64,000 nucleotides of DNA, taken from positions 5,636,622 through 5,700,621 of the forward strand of contig NZ_LT629771.1 of the NCBI RefSeq assembly GCF_900105175.1. Direction: 5' to 3'. This document shows, one piece after another, positions 32,431 to 40,571 of this stretch (position 1 is the stretch's first letter; each line of letters begins with the position of its first letter). The translations under genes and the position numbers were made by a program. The DNA comes from Jiangella sp. DSM 45060. GTDB lineage: Bacteria > Actinomycetota > Actinomycetes > Jiangellales > Jiangellaceae. The notes below the pieces were generated by a model. That model was not told the origin of the DNA and searched no databases. It saw only the letters and a list, made by a program, of their open reading frames with translations.

Positions 32431-33600
32431 TCAGAGCTGCCGCGCCCACTCGATTTCGGCGCCGTCGACTCTGTAGGTGTACGCGTCCGCCGTGACCCGA
32501 AGGTGGAACCGATCGATGGCCGGCCGGCCATGCCGTTCCCACCAATCGACGGCCGCTTCGAGCCGCGCCCACATCGGCCGCGGGCCGCCCTCGTAAACGC
32601 GTGCGCCTTCGACCACTGCCCATGAACCGTCGGGGTCGAGGAACCATTGCTGGGCGCCCTTCTCGTCCCAGTCCCGGAGAGTTCGCGCGCCAGGGACGAA
32701 GAGCTGGCACACCCATCGCAGCGCCCGGTCGTCCAGAAGCGTTGGCTCGAACCGGCTGGCGCGGCCGTCGGTGCTGAGCCTGTGCTCGCGAGCGACGCGC
32801 ATCAGCGGTCCCAGCTCCGGCCCACGCTCGGCTCGTGACGGCATGAACGACACGTCGCCGTCGATGATCCGGCCCTCGGCCATTCCATCGCCAACCGTGA
32901 GTCGGACGTAGCCGTAGGTGTCCAATCCACCGGCCACCGAGACGAGGATCTCGCCGCCGGGAACGACCTGCTCGATCCACGCGGCCGGAACATGCGCCGG
33001 CGAGTACGTGGCGACGACGCGATCATACGGCGCGCCACCTCGGTGTCCGTCAGCACCGTCTCCGACTACGAGCGTTGGACGATGGCCGAGGCCGGCCAAG
33101 CGCTGACCCGCCCGCTCAGAAAGGACGGCATCGTGCTCGATGGTCGTGACCCGCCCATCGCCCAGCCGCGCGCACAACAGCGCCGTCGAATAGCCGGTTC
33201 CGGTGCCGACCTCGAGCACACGCATGCCGCGGTCGACACTCAGGTCTTCCAGCATGCGCACCACGACGCCTGGCTTGGTGGACGAGCTCGTCGGCGTGCC
33301 CAGTTGTGGGCCGCTCCGTCCCCATGACGCGTCACCGTGGTCGAGCTGCGTCACCCAGGTGGTATTCTCGTAGACGAGGTCGAGCCACCGATCGACGCCG
33401 ACGGTGTCAGGCGTGATCGGACGGTACGCGCTGAAGCCATCCGCGTTCGTGCCCTGCTCGTAGAAGCGCGGCACGAACACCTCGCGCGGCACCGCCAGGA
33501 ACGCCGTCCGCCAGGCGTCGGACCTGATGTCACCTACATCCTGGAGCTGGTCAGCCAGGGCAGCACGTCGCTCGACGCTCCGCTCACCATCGACGGTCAC
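32431..33600 (-). CDS. Protein-L-isoaspartate O-methyltransferase homologue of ATP-grasp RiPP systems
   Basis: SAM-dependent methyltransferase, 389 aa, matching the methyltransferase of ATP-grasp peptide-maturase loci. Seen: N-terminal FLAVPREVFVPRFYE typical of PIMT, SAM motif MRVLEVGTGTGYSTALLCARLGDGRVTTIEHD (about residues 100-131), YDRVVATYSPAHVPAAWIEQVVPGGEILV, and a C-terminal extension of about 150 aa absent from housekeeping PIMT. In characterised graspetide loci such enzymes methylate an Asp of the cyclised peptide, giving aspartimide. GTG 33600 overlaps the ATP-grasp stop (GTGA), so the two are coupled. Confidence 0.9.
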   Translation of the reverse strand: MTVDGERSVERRAALADQLQDVGDIRSDAWRTAFLAVPREVFVPRFYEQGTNADGFSAYRPITPDTVGVDRWLDLVYENTTWVTQLDHGDASWGRSGPQLGTPTSSSTKPGVVVRMLEDLSVDRGMRVLEVGTGTGYSTALLCARLGDGRVTTIEHDAVLSERAGQRLAGLGHRPTLVVGDGADGHRGGAPYDRVVATYSPAHVPAAWIEQVVPGGEILVSVAGGLDTYGYVRLTVGDGMAEGRIIDGDVSFMPSRAERGPELGPLMRVAREHRLSTDGRASRFEPTLLDDRALRWVCQLFVPGARTLRDWDEKGAQQWFLDPDGSWAVVEGARVYEGGPRPMWARLEAAVDWWERHGRPAIDRFHLRVTADAYTYRVDGAEIEWARQL

Positions 33601-34568
33601 TTCGACGTTCCTCTCTCCAGGAGATCCGCCAGCGCGGCTGCGATGGGCAGACCCGTCTCCGCTTCCAGCCAACCCCACTGACCGTTCGCGTTGATCTCCA
33701 GGAATCGCCATTCGCCCGTCGGAGTCACCACGAAGTCGAACGCACCGTAGGCCAGACCGAAGTGGCGCATCAGCTGAACGACGCCATCGCGCACCGCCGG
33801 CGGCGCCTCGGTCACGCAGTACGTCAGGCTCGGATAATCGCTTCGCCAGTCGATCCGTGCCGCCTCGGATCCTGCGTGGATCTCGACAGCGAAGAAGCAG
33901 TCGCCGACGACGGTCAGCCGCACCTCGTGCGCCTTCTCCACCCAGTCCTGGAAGAGGTGAGCACACAGGCCGATGCTGTCGTCCAGCTCCCCGGCGTCGA
34001 CAACGGTAGTCGCCGCACCGCGACGCTGTCCGTCGACCAGCACGCCACCGACGAGCGACTTGGTGATCACTGGACCTGGCGCTGTCTTGACGAAATGTCG
34101 CGCAGCGTCGGGCTCGTTGGTGATGAGCGTTCGCGGCGGGTCGAGACCGGCCCACTGAGCAACCGCAAGCTGCCATGGCTTGTAGTTCGCCTCGCCTTCT
34201 CGTGCTGGGTGATTCACCCAGAGGGCGGGCGACGCCCCGAGCACACCGAGGAGACCGGCACGGGACTGTCCGAGCGCGAACTCTTGGGCACCCGCTGGCA
34301 GATCGCCGTCGATCCGGAACTCCTCTGGTCGCCGGTAGTAGACCGACCGCACGCTGTCGAGGGCACCGGCTCTGCATGGCGCACGCACCGTTCCCGACCA
34401 GCCCTTGTCCCGAAGCTCGGCCGCCATCACGAGCGTCGTCGGGAAGTCGGCAGTGTTGAAGCGAAAGACCGGGACGCCGCGCTGCGCCAGCTCGCGGACG
34501 ACCAGGTCGGCGGTTGGATCCTGTTGGCCGCTGAGGACCCATACCGCCGCCTCGTCCGTGGACGTCAC
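33597..34568 (-). CDS. ATP-grasp ribosomal peptide maturase (graspetide ligase)
   Basis: ATP-grasp ligase, 323 aa, of the SAV_5884 type that forms side-chain ester or amide links between Ser/Thr or Lys and Asp/Glu of a precursor peptide. Seen: N-terminal AAVWVLSGQQDPTADLVVRELAQRGVPVFRFNTADFPTTL, nucleotide-binding GPVITKSLVGGVLV (Lys for ATP), FQDWVEKAHEVRLTVVGDCFFAVEIHA, and the Mg2+ site FDFVVTPTGEWRFLEINANGQWGWLE (E-x-N). GTG 34568 overlaps the precursor stop. The frame is open upstream but begins in family-like sequence here. Confidence 0.93.
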   Translation of the reverse strand: MTSTDEAAVWVLSGQQDPTADLVVRELAQRGVPVFRFNTADFPTTLVMAAELRDKGWSGTVRAPCRAGALDSVRSVYYRRPEEFRIDGDLPAGAQEFALGQSRAGLLGVLGASPALWVNHPAREGEANYKPWQLAVAQWAGLDPPRTLITNEPDAARHFVKTAPGPVITKSLVGGVLVDGQRRGAATTVVDAGELDDSIGLCAHLFQDWVEKAHEVRLTVVGDCFFAVEIHAGSEAARIDWRSDYPSLTYCVTEAPPAVRDGVVQLMRHFGLAYGAFDFVVTPTGEWRFLEINANGQWGWLEAETGLPIAAALADLLERGTSK

Positions 34569-34774
34569 CACAGGTCGGTGCCTTCGTCGTCCTGGCTGTC
34601 GTTGTTGGTCGCTGAACTTGTGTCGCCCTTCGAGATGCCCTGCCACGGGTTCCCATCGGCCGTCACCAGAACTTGGAGTTCCTCGCTGTACGTCACGCTG
34701 GAATCGATGGCGGCCTGAGTTGCCGGACCGGACATGAACCGCATGCCGTACGGGAGTGGGCTGCGCGTCGTCAT
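34565..34774 (-). CDS. Putative ATP-grasp-modified RiPP precursor peptide
   Basis: A 69-aa precursor. Seen: leader-like N-terminus MTTRSPLPYGMRFMSG and VTYSEELQVLVTADGNPW, resembling the leader of the GRASP_targ RiPP family, then a core from about residue 45 rich in Thr/Ser and Asp/Glu (GDTSSATNNDSQDDEGTDLW), which offers several ester donors and acceptors. ATG 34774 has AAGGAG 6 nt upstream. Its TGA overlaps the start of the ATP-grasp gene, so they are co-translated. Product class by analogy: graspetide, possibly aspartimidylated (imiditide-like). Exact ring connectivity cannot be read from sequence. Confidence 0.88.
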   Translation of the reverse strand: MTTRSPLPYGMRFMSGPATQAAIDSSVTYSEELQVLVTADGNPWQGISKGDTSSATNNDSQDDEGTDLW

Positions 34775-34935
34775 CGACGGCTCCTTCCTCAGAGGTGTCA
34801 CGTGACCAAGCTGGACGGCCCATGACGGTCACAGGAGTCGGCGGGCCGCCGGGCGGCAAGGGGTCACCGGCGGCCCGCCTCGAACCTCGTCAGTTCGTGA
34901 TTCGATCCTGTCGTGGATCCGACGCGGAGTGGGTA

Positions 34936-34962
34936 GCCACAAGGTGGCCAAACTAGTGGCCA
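34936..34962. promoter_or_regulatory. Candidate operator upstream of the RiPP precursor
   Basis: GCCAC-AAG-GTGGC (34936-34948) is a perfect inverted repeat, and TGGCCA occurs twice, at 34945-34950 and 34957-34962, 12 bp apart (about one helical turn). It lies in the only sizeable gap of the RiPP locus (34775-34974), between NUDIX and precursor. The XRE regulator two genes upstream is the natural binding candidate (inference). Confidence 0.45.
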
Positions 34963-34974
34963 GCGCCGGCCGGA

Positions 34975-35496
34975 CTAGAGGCGGCGACCATCGTGGAGGT
35001 AGCGAGGTTGTCCGGACCGCGATGCCTGCAACGCTTCGGCCGCCCGGCGCCACACGTATGGGCGCAGCCTCTCCCCGGCCTGCGCCTCGGTACAGAACTC
35101 GAACCCGTCGAGTTCCTCATCGCGTGGCGTCAGCGCGGCTATCCGCTCGTCTCCCAGCTGCCCGCCGTCGAAGATGAAGGCGAGTAGATCGTCCCAGGGG
35201 CCGTGCGGCGACACCCAATCGACGCAGAGCAGCGAACCGACCTGCAGCTTCAGTCCGAGCTCTTCGGCCAGTTCCCGTTGGACAGCCTCGTGCGGCGGCT
35301 CGTTGGCCTCCGCCATGCCCCCGGGGAGGTCCCAGTCCGGCTTGTACTTCGGGTTGACGAGCAGGATCCGCCCAGCGTGATCGAACAGCAGGACGTCGGC
35401 ACTCACTCGCTTCCGCGGCTGCTTCGCGTTGCCCTCGGCCAGGTGAGCTCGCCAGGCTTCCGGGTCACGGTCATAGAGAGGAGCCTCGGCCATCAT
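34975..35496 (-). CDS. NUDIX hydrolase
   Basis: A 173-aa nucleoside-diphosphate-linked hydrolase. Seen: full Nudix box GGMAEANEPPHEAVQRELAE followed by ELGLKL (GX5EX7REUXEEXGU) at about residues 57-79, strand DLLAFIFDGGQL, and C-terminal RLRPYVWRRAAEAL. The ATG at 35496 overlaps the stop of the XRE regulator gene (ATGA); a second ATG follows at 35493. NUDIX proteins of this type are frequently next to ATP-grasp RiPP clusters. Substrate unknown. Confidence 0.92.
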   Translation of the reverse strand: MMAEAPLYDRDPEAWRAHLAEGNAKQPRKRVSADVLLFDHAGRILLVNPKYKPDWDLPGGMAEANEPPHEAVQRELAEELGLKLQVGSLLCVDWVSPHGPWDDLLAFIFDGGQLGDERIAALTPRDEELDGFEFCTEAQAGERLRPYVWRRAAEALQASRSGQPRYLHDGRRL

Positions 35497-36749
35497 TCCG
35501 TCCCCCGAGCGCTCGAGCGTTCGTGGTCGCCACGCCGTAGCCAATCGTAGAGCGACGATCGTTGCGCCAGCTCCGACTCGAAACGAGGCAGGAACGATGT
35601 CACGACACTCGAGTCCTGACCTGCCAGGAGCTGCCGCAACTCGCCGAGCTGCTGGATGACGAGGAAGGAGCTGAGTTGTCGCGTCGCATCCAACGCCTGG
35701 TCCACAACGGCGCACGCTTCATCCGCTTCGTCCCTGGCGATCAGGGCGCGGGCAAGAGCCAGTTGTGCAAACGCTCGGCTCCGAGTGCGGTCAGCGGCCC
35801 TGATCTGCAGAATCCGTTCAGCCTGTGCCCGCGCGGCTCTGGTGTCACCCAACCGCAGGAACGAACGGGCCGCCTCGCTCGCAAGCGAACCCTCGTCGAA
35901 GCGACTCACCCACGGCGAGAGCTGCTCCTCCTCATCCGCGCCGAGTGCGTCTTCGGCCTGCCGTAGCAGCTGAGTCGCAGGTGCAGCCTCGCCCATTTCG
36001 GCGTGGGCGCGCGCTTGCATCGCGAGCAGTCGCGCAGCCAGCTCAGGCTGCCACGGGCCGGCCGCGACCAGGTCGCGCCCGTCTTGAGCCAGTTGAATCG
36101 CCTTCGCAGGCCGGCCCACGTGGCGGGCATGGTGGCTCAGACTGGCCAAGATATGAGCACTCAGCTGTCGGTCGCCGCCCACGTGCGCCAGATCGCGCGC
36201 CCGCGCCAGGTGGCGGCGAGCGGCGTCGTCTCGTCCGGCATCGTGAGCCATCCAGCCCGCCATCTCCGTGAGCGCGGCCGCGGCCCTGAACACAGCTCGA
36301 CCATCATCTCCACCGTCGGCGTCAAAGAGCCGCAGCGCGACCTCGGTCTGGAGATAGCGGATCACGGCCGGATAGAGGTGTCCGCCGCCGACGTTGCGGT
36401 CCGCCGCACGGAATGACTGCATGGTCGAGGTGATCGCCTCACTCGGGGCCAGGCCATCCATCGTGGGGACGATGACAGAATCGCCGAGGCCGTGGCTGCG
36501 CTGCGGCGGCCCTGGGCGCCCGGCGCTCGCCAGCTCTCTGACCTCGACGTCGAACACGGCAGCGAGGTGCGCCAGCCAGAACCGTGGACTACGCCGCCCG
36601 TTCTCCCACCGCGATACGTCGTTCCTGGTGAGCGTCGGCGTGTCAGCGGCTGCATTGAGGAAATCGGCAAGCTGACCTTGCGACCAGCCACGTTCCGTGC
36701 GCAGGCCGCGTACGACCCGCCCTACGGCCGCGGCGTCCATCAGACTCAC
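35493..36749 (-). CDS. XRE-family regulator with TPR-like C-terminal domain
   Basis: A 418-aa regulator. Seen: N-terminal helix-turn-helix VGRVVRGLRTERGWSQGQLADFLNAAADTPTLTRNDVSRWENGRRSP (residues about 9-54), then a linker and a long all-helical region (residues about 115-400) with repeated A-x-x-x-A/LA patterns typical of tetratricopeptide repeats (for example AAGWPELAARLLAMQARAHAEMG). Such HTH-TPR proteins bind peptides or small signals. It is the first gene of the run regulator-NUDIX-precursor-ligase-methyltransferase-serS and probably controls it. ATG 36749 is chosen; ATG at residue 4 is possible. Confidence 0.9.
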   Translation of the reverse strand: MSLMDAAAVGRVVRGLRTERGWSQGQLADFLNAAADTPTLTRNDVSRWENGRRSPRFWLAHLAAVFDVEVRELASAGRPGPPQRSHGLGDSVIVPTMDGLAPSEAITSTMQSFRAADRNVGGGHLYPAVIRYLQTEVALRLFDADGGDDGRAVFRAAAALTEMAGWMAHDAGRDDAARRHLARARDLAHVGGDRQLSAHILASLSHHARHVGRPAKAIQLAQDGRDLVAAGPWQPELAARLLAMQARAHAEMGEAAPATQLLRQAEDALGADEEEQLSPWVSRFDEGSLASEAARSFLRLGDTRAARAQAERILQIRAADRTRSRAFAQLALARALIARDEADEACAVVDQALDATRQLSSFLVIQQLGELRQLLAGQDSSVVTSFLPRFESELAQRSSLYDWLRRGDHERSSARGTE

Positions 36750-36904
36750 AGCCTATCTGCATGCCTCCCGGCGGCAGTTCGCCTCGCGTCGCCGTGTTAG
36801 TCAAATGTCCTGGGTTGTCGGCATGCTTGAGCGGCGTCCAGGCTCGACCAGCGCGGAACGCCTGAGAGCGCCGCCTCAAATACCGCGCAGTTAGGGTTCG
36901 AAGC

Positions 36905-38041
36905 ATGCGTGCGTTGTTGGAAGAGATCCTCCTTCTGCAACGGGAGTGGTCGAGCAAGAGCACCCCGGCCATGCAACGGCGGGGCGAGCTCATTCGCCAG
37001 GCTGCACCTGACTGGCTCCGGTCCAGGCTCGTCGGGCGGACCAGCCGTGCCCTCGCGGTGAATGGCAGCGACGGTTCGGGCTCCAAGTCCGCGGTCCCGT
37101 GGGTTCGGGTCTTCGATCCGACCCGTTCACCGAGAGCGACCAAGGGTTGGTATGTGGTCTATCTCTTTGCGGCAGAGGGTGGGCGCGTCTTCCTCTCCCT
37201 CAATCAGGGCACGCGATTGCCGGGTGCCCTAAACCCGCGGCCCGAGCACGAGATCAAGGACCGCGTTGCGTGGGCGCACCGAACACTCAACCAAGCAACG
37301 ACGATCGATCCGTCCTTCACGTCGCACATCCACCTCGATTCCCGTGGAAGCGATCTTGGACGATCATACGAGCTGGGCAACGTCCTTGCCGTCGAATACT
37401 CCCAGGGAGCTGTCCCTAACGAGCCCACGCTGGCGCGCGACCTCGACGTCTTTCTGCACTTGCTCGACACCTTGTACGACGCCGAGGATCGCAAGGGTGC
37501 GGTCGAGCGTGTTGAGGATTCTCCTGAGCTGCTAGACGCCGCCCATGCCATAGCTATCGGGACCGGCGCGTTGAGGCAACGGCAGCGCAGCCAGGGTTTT
37601 CACCAGTCCGCCGCTGACCGACAGGCCATTGAGATGCGAGCCATGGCGGTAGCCGAGGAACTGTTCAAGAGCCGTGGCTGGGAGTATCGCGACGTCCACA
37701 CCACTGCATCGTGTGACTTCATCTGTACTGACGAAGATGGCAAGGAGATCTCAGTCGAGGTCAAGGGCACGACGTCGCACGGCGAGGCGATCCTGATCAC
37801 GCGAGCGGAACTAGAGCTGCATCAGCGAATGCATCCCAGCAACGCGCTTGTTGTTGTGCATTCCATCGAGCTCGACCGTACTGGGAGTCGACCCGTCGCC
37901 ACCGGAGGCCGGGTGCGATTCGCGCATCCTTGGTCGATCATCGACAGCGCAGTCGTCCCCCTCGCGTACAAGGTCGACCTCATCCAAGCAAGCGAAGGCG
38001 TGCTGCTCGATCTCGATGCATTTCGCCACACACACGAATAG
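36905..38041 (+). CDS. McrB-N (DUF3578)-like plus DUF3883 nuclease-fold protein
   Basis: A 378-aa cytoplasmic protein. Seen: N-terminal segment LLLQREWSSKSTPAMQRRGELIRQAAPDWL and WYVVYLFAAEGGRVFLSLNQGT, as in the N-terminal DNA-recognition domain of McrB-like restriction proteins, and a C-terminal DUF3883/PD-(D/E)XK-like domain: FKSRGWEYRDVHTTASCDFICTDEDGKEISVEVKGTTSHG (about residues 257-298), with the E-V-K catalytic signature. There is no AAA/GTPase motor. GC is visibly lower (near 60% in places) than neighbours. It adjoins tRNA-Ala. A defence role is inferred. ATG 36905; TAGGGT at 36891-36896 is a plausible -10. Confidence 0.75.
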   Translation: MRALLEEILLLQREWSSKSTPAMQRRGELIRQAAPDWLRSRLVGRTSRALAVNGSDGSGSKSAVPWVRVFDPTRSPRATKGWYVVYLFAAEGGRVFLSLNQGTRLPGALNPRPEHEIKDRVAWAHRTLNQATTIDPSFTSHIHLDSRGSDLGRSYELGNVLAVEYSQGAVPNEPTLARDLDVFLHLLDTLYDAEDRKGAVERVEDSPELLDAAHAIAIGTGALRQRQRSQGFHQSAADRQAIEMRAMAVAEELFKSRGWEYRDVHTTASCDFICTDEDGKEISVEVKGTTSHGEAILITRAELELHQRMHPSNALVVVHSIELDRTGSRPVATGGRVRFAHPWSIIDSAVVPLAYKVDLIQASEGVLLDLDAFRHTHE

Positions 38042-38067
38042 ATGCCGGCGTGCGGCCTGACTTTCGT

Positions 38068-38143
38068 TGGTGGAGCTGAGGGGACTCGAACCCCTGACCC
38101 CCTCGTTGCGAACGAGGTGCGCTACCAGCTGCGCCACAGCCCC
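38068..38143 (-). tRNA. tRNA-Ala (anticodon CGC)
   Basis: Minus strand 5' GGGGCTGTGGCGCAGCTGGT starts at 38143. The anticodon stem-loop CTCGT-TCGCA-ACGAG gives anticodon CGC; the T arm is CAGGGGTTCGAGTCCCCT, and the acceptor end AGCTCCA is followed by an encoded CCA (38070-38068). Acceptor pairing GGGGCTG/CAGCTCC closes. Its 3' end faces the low-GC RiPP/DUF3883 island. Confidence 0.97.
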
Positions 38144-38196
38144 TGGAACCCCCGCGACTTTACCATCCGGACCGGCCGGAGACCCAATCGGCCGGG

Positions 38197-39078
38197 TCAG
38201 TCGCCGACGGCGCGGCGGTGCTGCTCGATGGTCTCCTCGGGAGCGTCGGGCTCGGGCGAGGACGAGGGCGACGCGGCGGCGGGGCGCTCGTCCGGGGCGC
38301 GGTGGGGCAGCTGGATGGAGGACGCCGGGTCGAGGCGGCCGGAGGTCCAAGCACCGGGCTGACTGAGGTCGATCTTGCGGGCCTCGGCGCGCGTCGCCTT
38401 GGGCTTGGTGAGGTAGGTGGGCAAGGGGACCGGGACGGGGGACCACTCGTCGCCCTCACCGGCCGGCGGAGCGGCGGCGACGACCTCGTCCGGGAGGACG
38501 AGGCGACGCTGGGCGCCGTCCTCCGCGGCCTCGTCGGGCGAGGCCCAGACGACAGATGCATCAGTGGTGGCCGAGCGGCGGCGCTCGACGGCGGCACGAC
38601 GGGCCTCCGAGCGGCGCCGGCGGGCCTGGACGACGGCGGCGCGGCGGGCGAGGAAGAGGAAGACTCCCAACAACACGCCGGGCCCCAGGGGAGCCCAGGC
38701 GGGCGCGCGGCCAAGAAGCACAAGGGCCACGGAGGCCACCAGCAGCACCAACAGCGCGCCCAGCATGCGGCGACGACGGCGGGCGGCGAGGGCGAAGGCA
38801 TCGTCAGACGGAGAGGGCGGAGAAGGCGCCGCAAACCGCGACGCCGGCTCAGCGCCGGCCCGAACCGGCGCAGCAGCCGGGGCGGACGGCGGGGGCAGTT
38901 TCACAGCACCGTGAGGCGCCTGCGGCGGACCGGCCTTGCGCGACAACACCCGGACCCCACGCTCGACGTCGACCTCGCGGGCGCGCTCGACCTCTTCGTT
39001 GCGGCGAACCCAGCGGGGCACGAGGAAGGCGGCCCACGCTGCGACGATCGCCGCATAGATGAGACCGCTGTACCCCAT
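38197..39078 (-). CDS. sepX: Divisome membrane protein SepX/GlpR
   Basis: Actinobacteria-specific membrane protein, 293 aa, known in Streptomyces (SepX) and Corynebacterium (GlpR) as an FtsZ-ring stabiliser and receptor for the MoeA-like protein Glp. Seen: start MGYSGLIYAAIVAAWAAFLVPRWVRRNEEVERAR, with a first helix and the conserved RWVRR motif, two central helices (LGALLVLLVASVALVLL and LGPGVLLGVFLFLARRAAVV, residues about 105-145), and basic/Pro-rich cytoplasmic parts ending EETIEQHRRAVGD. Its probable partner glp lies 2.5 kb away. ATG 39078 is chosen at the conserved MGYSG. Confidence 0.88.
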   Translation of the reverse strand: MGYSGLIYAAIVAAWAAFLVPRWVRRNEEVERAREVDVERGVRVLSRKAGPPQAPHGAVKLPPPSAPAAAPVRAGAEPASRFAAPSPPSPSDDAFALAARRRRRMLGALLVLLVASVALVLLGRAPAWAPLGPGVLLGVFLFLARRAAVVQARRRRSEARRAAVERRRSATTDASVVWASPDEAAEDGAQRRLVLPDEVVAAAPPAGEGDEWSPVPVPLPTYLTKPKATRAEARKIDLSQPGAWTSGRLDPASSIQLPHRAPDERPAAASPSSSPEPDAPEETIEQHRRAVGD

Positions 39079-39171
39079 GCCACAAAACGCTACGGTGCAA
39101 GGCAACGCACTCGTTGGACCTGCGCCGGTGTGTCGCGCGCAACGCACGTGACGGGTGTGACGAGAGGGGCG

Positions 39172-39804
39172 TCAGGTCATCCTGATCGCTTGTGCCCGGA
39201 TCTCGATCTGCACCTTCTGCGACACCAGCCAGCCACCGGCCTCGAGCGCGACGTTCCAGGTCATGCCGTACGCCTCGCGGTCGATCTCGCCGGTGGCGGA
39301 CAGCGCGAGCCGCTCGCCACCCCAGGGATCACCCTTGACGCCGTCGAGAGAGACATCCAGCTCGATCGGGCGCGTCACGCCCTTGATGGTCAGGTCGCCG
39401 ACGCAGACGAACTTGCCGGCGCCGCCGCGGCGGCGGCGCTGCATCTGGCCGTTGACGACCGTCCACTTGGGCCCGGACGAGCCGCCGTGCACCTGCCGCG
39501 AGATGAAGCTCATCTTCGGGAACGTCTCGACGTCCAGGAAGTCGGCGCTGCGCAGGTGCGCGTCACGCTCGGCGGCACCTGTCGTGATGGACGTGGTGTC
39601 GATGACGGCGTTCGCGGACGAGTCGAGCGGGTCCTCGGCGACGTGCACCGTGCCCTCGACGTTCTCGAACCGGCCGCGCACCTGCGTCACCATCAGGTGC
39701 CGGGCGACGAAGCCGGCGGTGGTGTGCGCAGGATCGATCTGGAAGACGCCCGGCGTCGGGAGCATCGCCCCGTTCCACAGCCGCACGCCAGCAGAGTCGT
39801 TCAT
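39172..39804 (-). CDS. YceI-family lipocalin-like protein
   Basis: A 210-aa protein of the YceI family, a beta-barrel that binds polyprenyl or lipid-like chains. Seen: PGVFQIDPAHTTAGFVARHLMVTQVRGRFENVEGTV, HLRSADFLDVETFPKMSFISRQV, FVCVGDLTIKGVTRPIELDVSLDG and the conserved DREAYGMTWNVALEAGGWLVSQKVQIEI. There is no signal peptide, so this member is probably cytoplasmic. ATG 39804 is used. A 150-bp upstream region (39805-39953) holds its promoter. It lies between sepX and the rimJ-to-galU operon. Confidence 0.93.
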   Translation of the reverse strand: MNDSAGVRLWNGAMLPTPGVFQIDPAHTTAGFVARHLMVTQVRGRFENVEGTVHVAEDPLDSSANAVIDTTSITTGAAERDAHLRSADFLDVETFPKMSFISRQVHGGSSGPKWTVVNGQMQRRRRGGAGKFVCVGDLTIKGVTRPIELDVSLDGVKGDPWGGERLALSATGEIDREAYGMTWNVALEAGGWLVSQKVQIEIRAQAIRMT

Positions 39805-39953
39805 GCAATCCCCCGATAGCATCGATTCGACATCGCCTCATTGCGTTACGCGGCAATAATCGCACAATCAAACAGCAACGGATGGTGACGAACCGGGCCG
39901 AAACGGTCGCCCAGCGTCATCGCCGCAGCTCAGCCGGGAGTGAGGGGAACAGC

Positions 39954-40571
39954 TCAGGGCGCAAGACGCGACGAACGCCACCGTCGCAGCAGCCCCTCGG
40001 GGACGTCCTCGGAGGTCAGCGCGAACGAACGGTGGTCGCGCCACTCGCCGTCGATGTGCAGCAGCTTCGGCCGCAGCCCCTCTTCGCGGAAGCCCAGCTT
40101 CTCGACGACCCGCAGCGACGCGCGGTTCTCGGGCCGGATGTTCACCTCGAGCCGGTGCAGCCCGCACACGAAGAAGCAGTAGTCGACGGCCATGGCGACG
40201 GCGGTGGGCATGATGCCGCGGCCAGCGAGGTCGACGTCGAGCCAGTAGCCGACGGTGCCCATGCGGGCCGAGCCCCAGATGATGTTCGAGACGTTGAGCT
40301 GCCCGGCCAGCCGCCCGTTGTACGTGACGGCCCACGGCAGCGACTCGTCGGCGCGTCCCTGCGCGGCGTGCAGGCGCACCATCTGCCGGAAGCTCATGGT
40401 GTACGGGTCGGCCGGCGGCGGGGGCGTCGCCTCCCACGGCCGCAGCCACGACTCGCTGCGTTGCCGCACCTCCGACCACACGCGCAGGTCGCGGGCGTGC
40501 AGCGGCCGCAGCCCGACGGGGCCCTCGTGCAGCTCGACCGGCCAGCCCAGCCGCGTCGACCGCGCTCTCAC
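39954..40571 (-). CDS. rimJ: RimJ/RimL-type GNAT N-acetyltransferase
   Basis: A 205-aa acetyl-CoA-dependent transferase; RimJ-type enzymes acetylate protein N-termini such as ribosomal S5. Seen: GPVGLRPLHARDLRVWSEVRQRSESWLRPWE, acetyl-CoA region GYWLDVDLAGRGIMPTAVAMAVDYCFFVCGLHRLEVNIRPENRASLRVVEKLGFREEGL. GTG 40571 overlaps the mog stop (GTGA). Last gene of the galU-glp-moaC-mog-rimJ operon, the same order as near sepX in other actinomycetes. Substrate by family analogy only. Confidence 0.9.
   Translation of the reverse strand: MRARSTRLGWPVELHEGPVGLRPLHARDLRVWSEVRQRSESWLRPWEATPPPPADPYTMSFRQMVRLHAAQGRADESLPWAVTYNGRLAGQLNVSNIIWGSARMGTVGYWLDVDLAGRGIMPTAVAMAVDYCFFVCGLHRLEVNIRPENRASLRVVEKLGFREEGLRPKLLHIDGEWRDHRSFALTSEDVPEGLLRRWRSSRLAP

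Noticed and set aside
31000..38143. Prophage or integrative element with integrase
   Set aside because: No integrase, phage structural genes or duplicated tRNA end seen; only composition and position suggest an island.
38042..38366. Short plus-strand frames over tRNA-Ala and the sepX end
   Set aside because: They overlap a clear tRNA and a conserved gene; chance frames.
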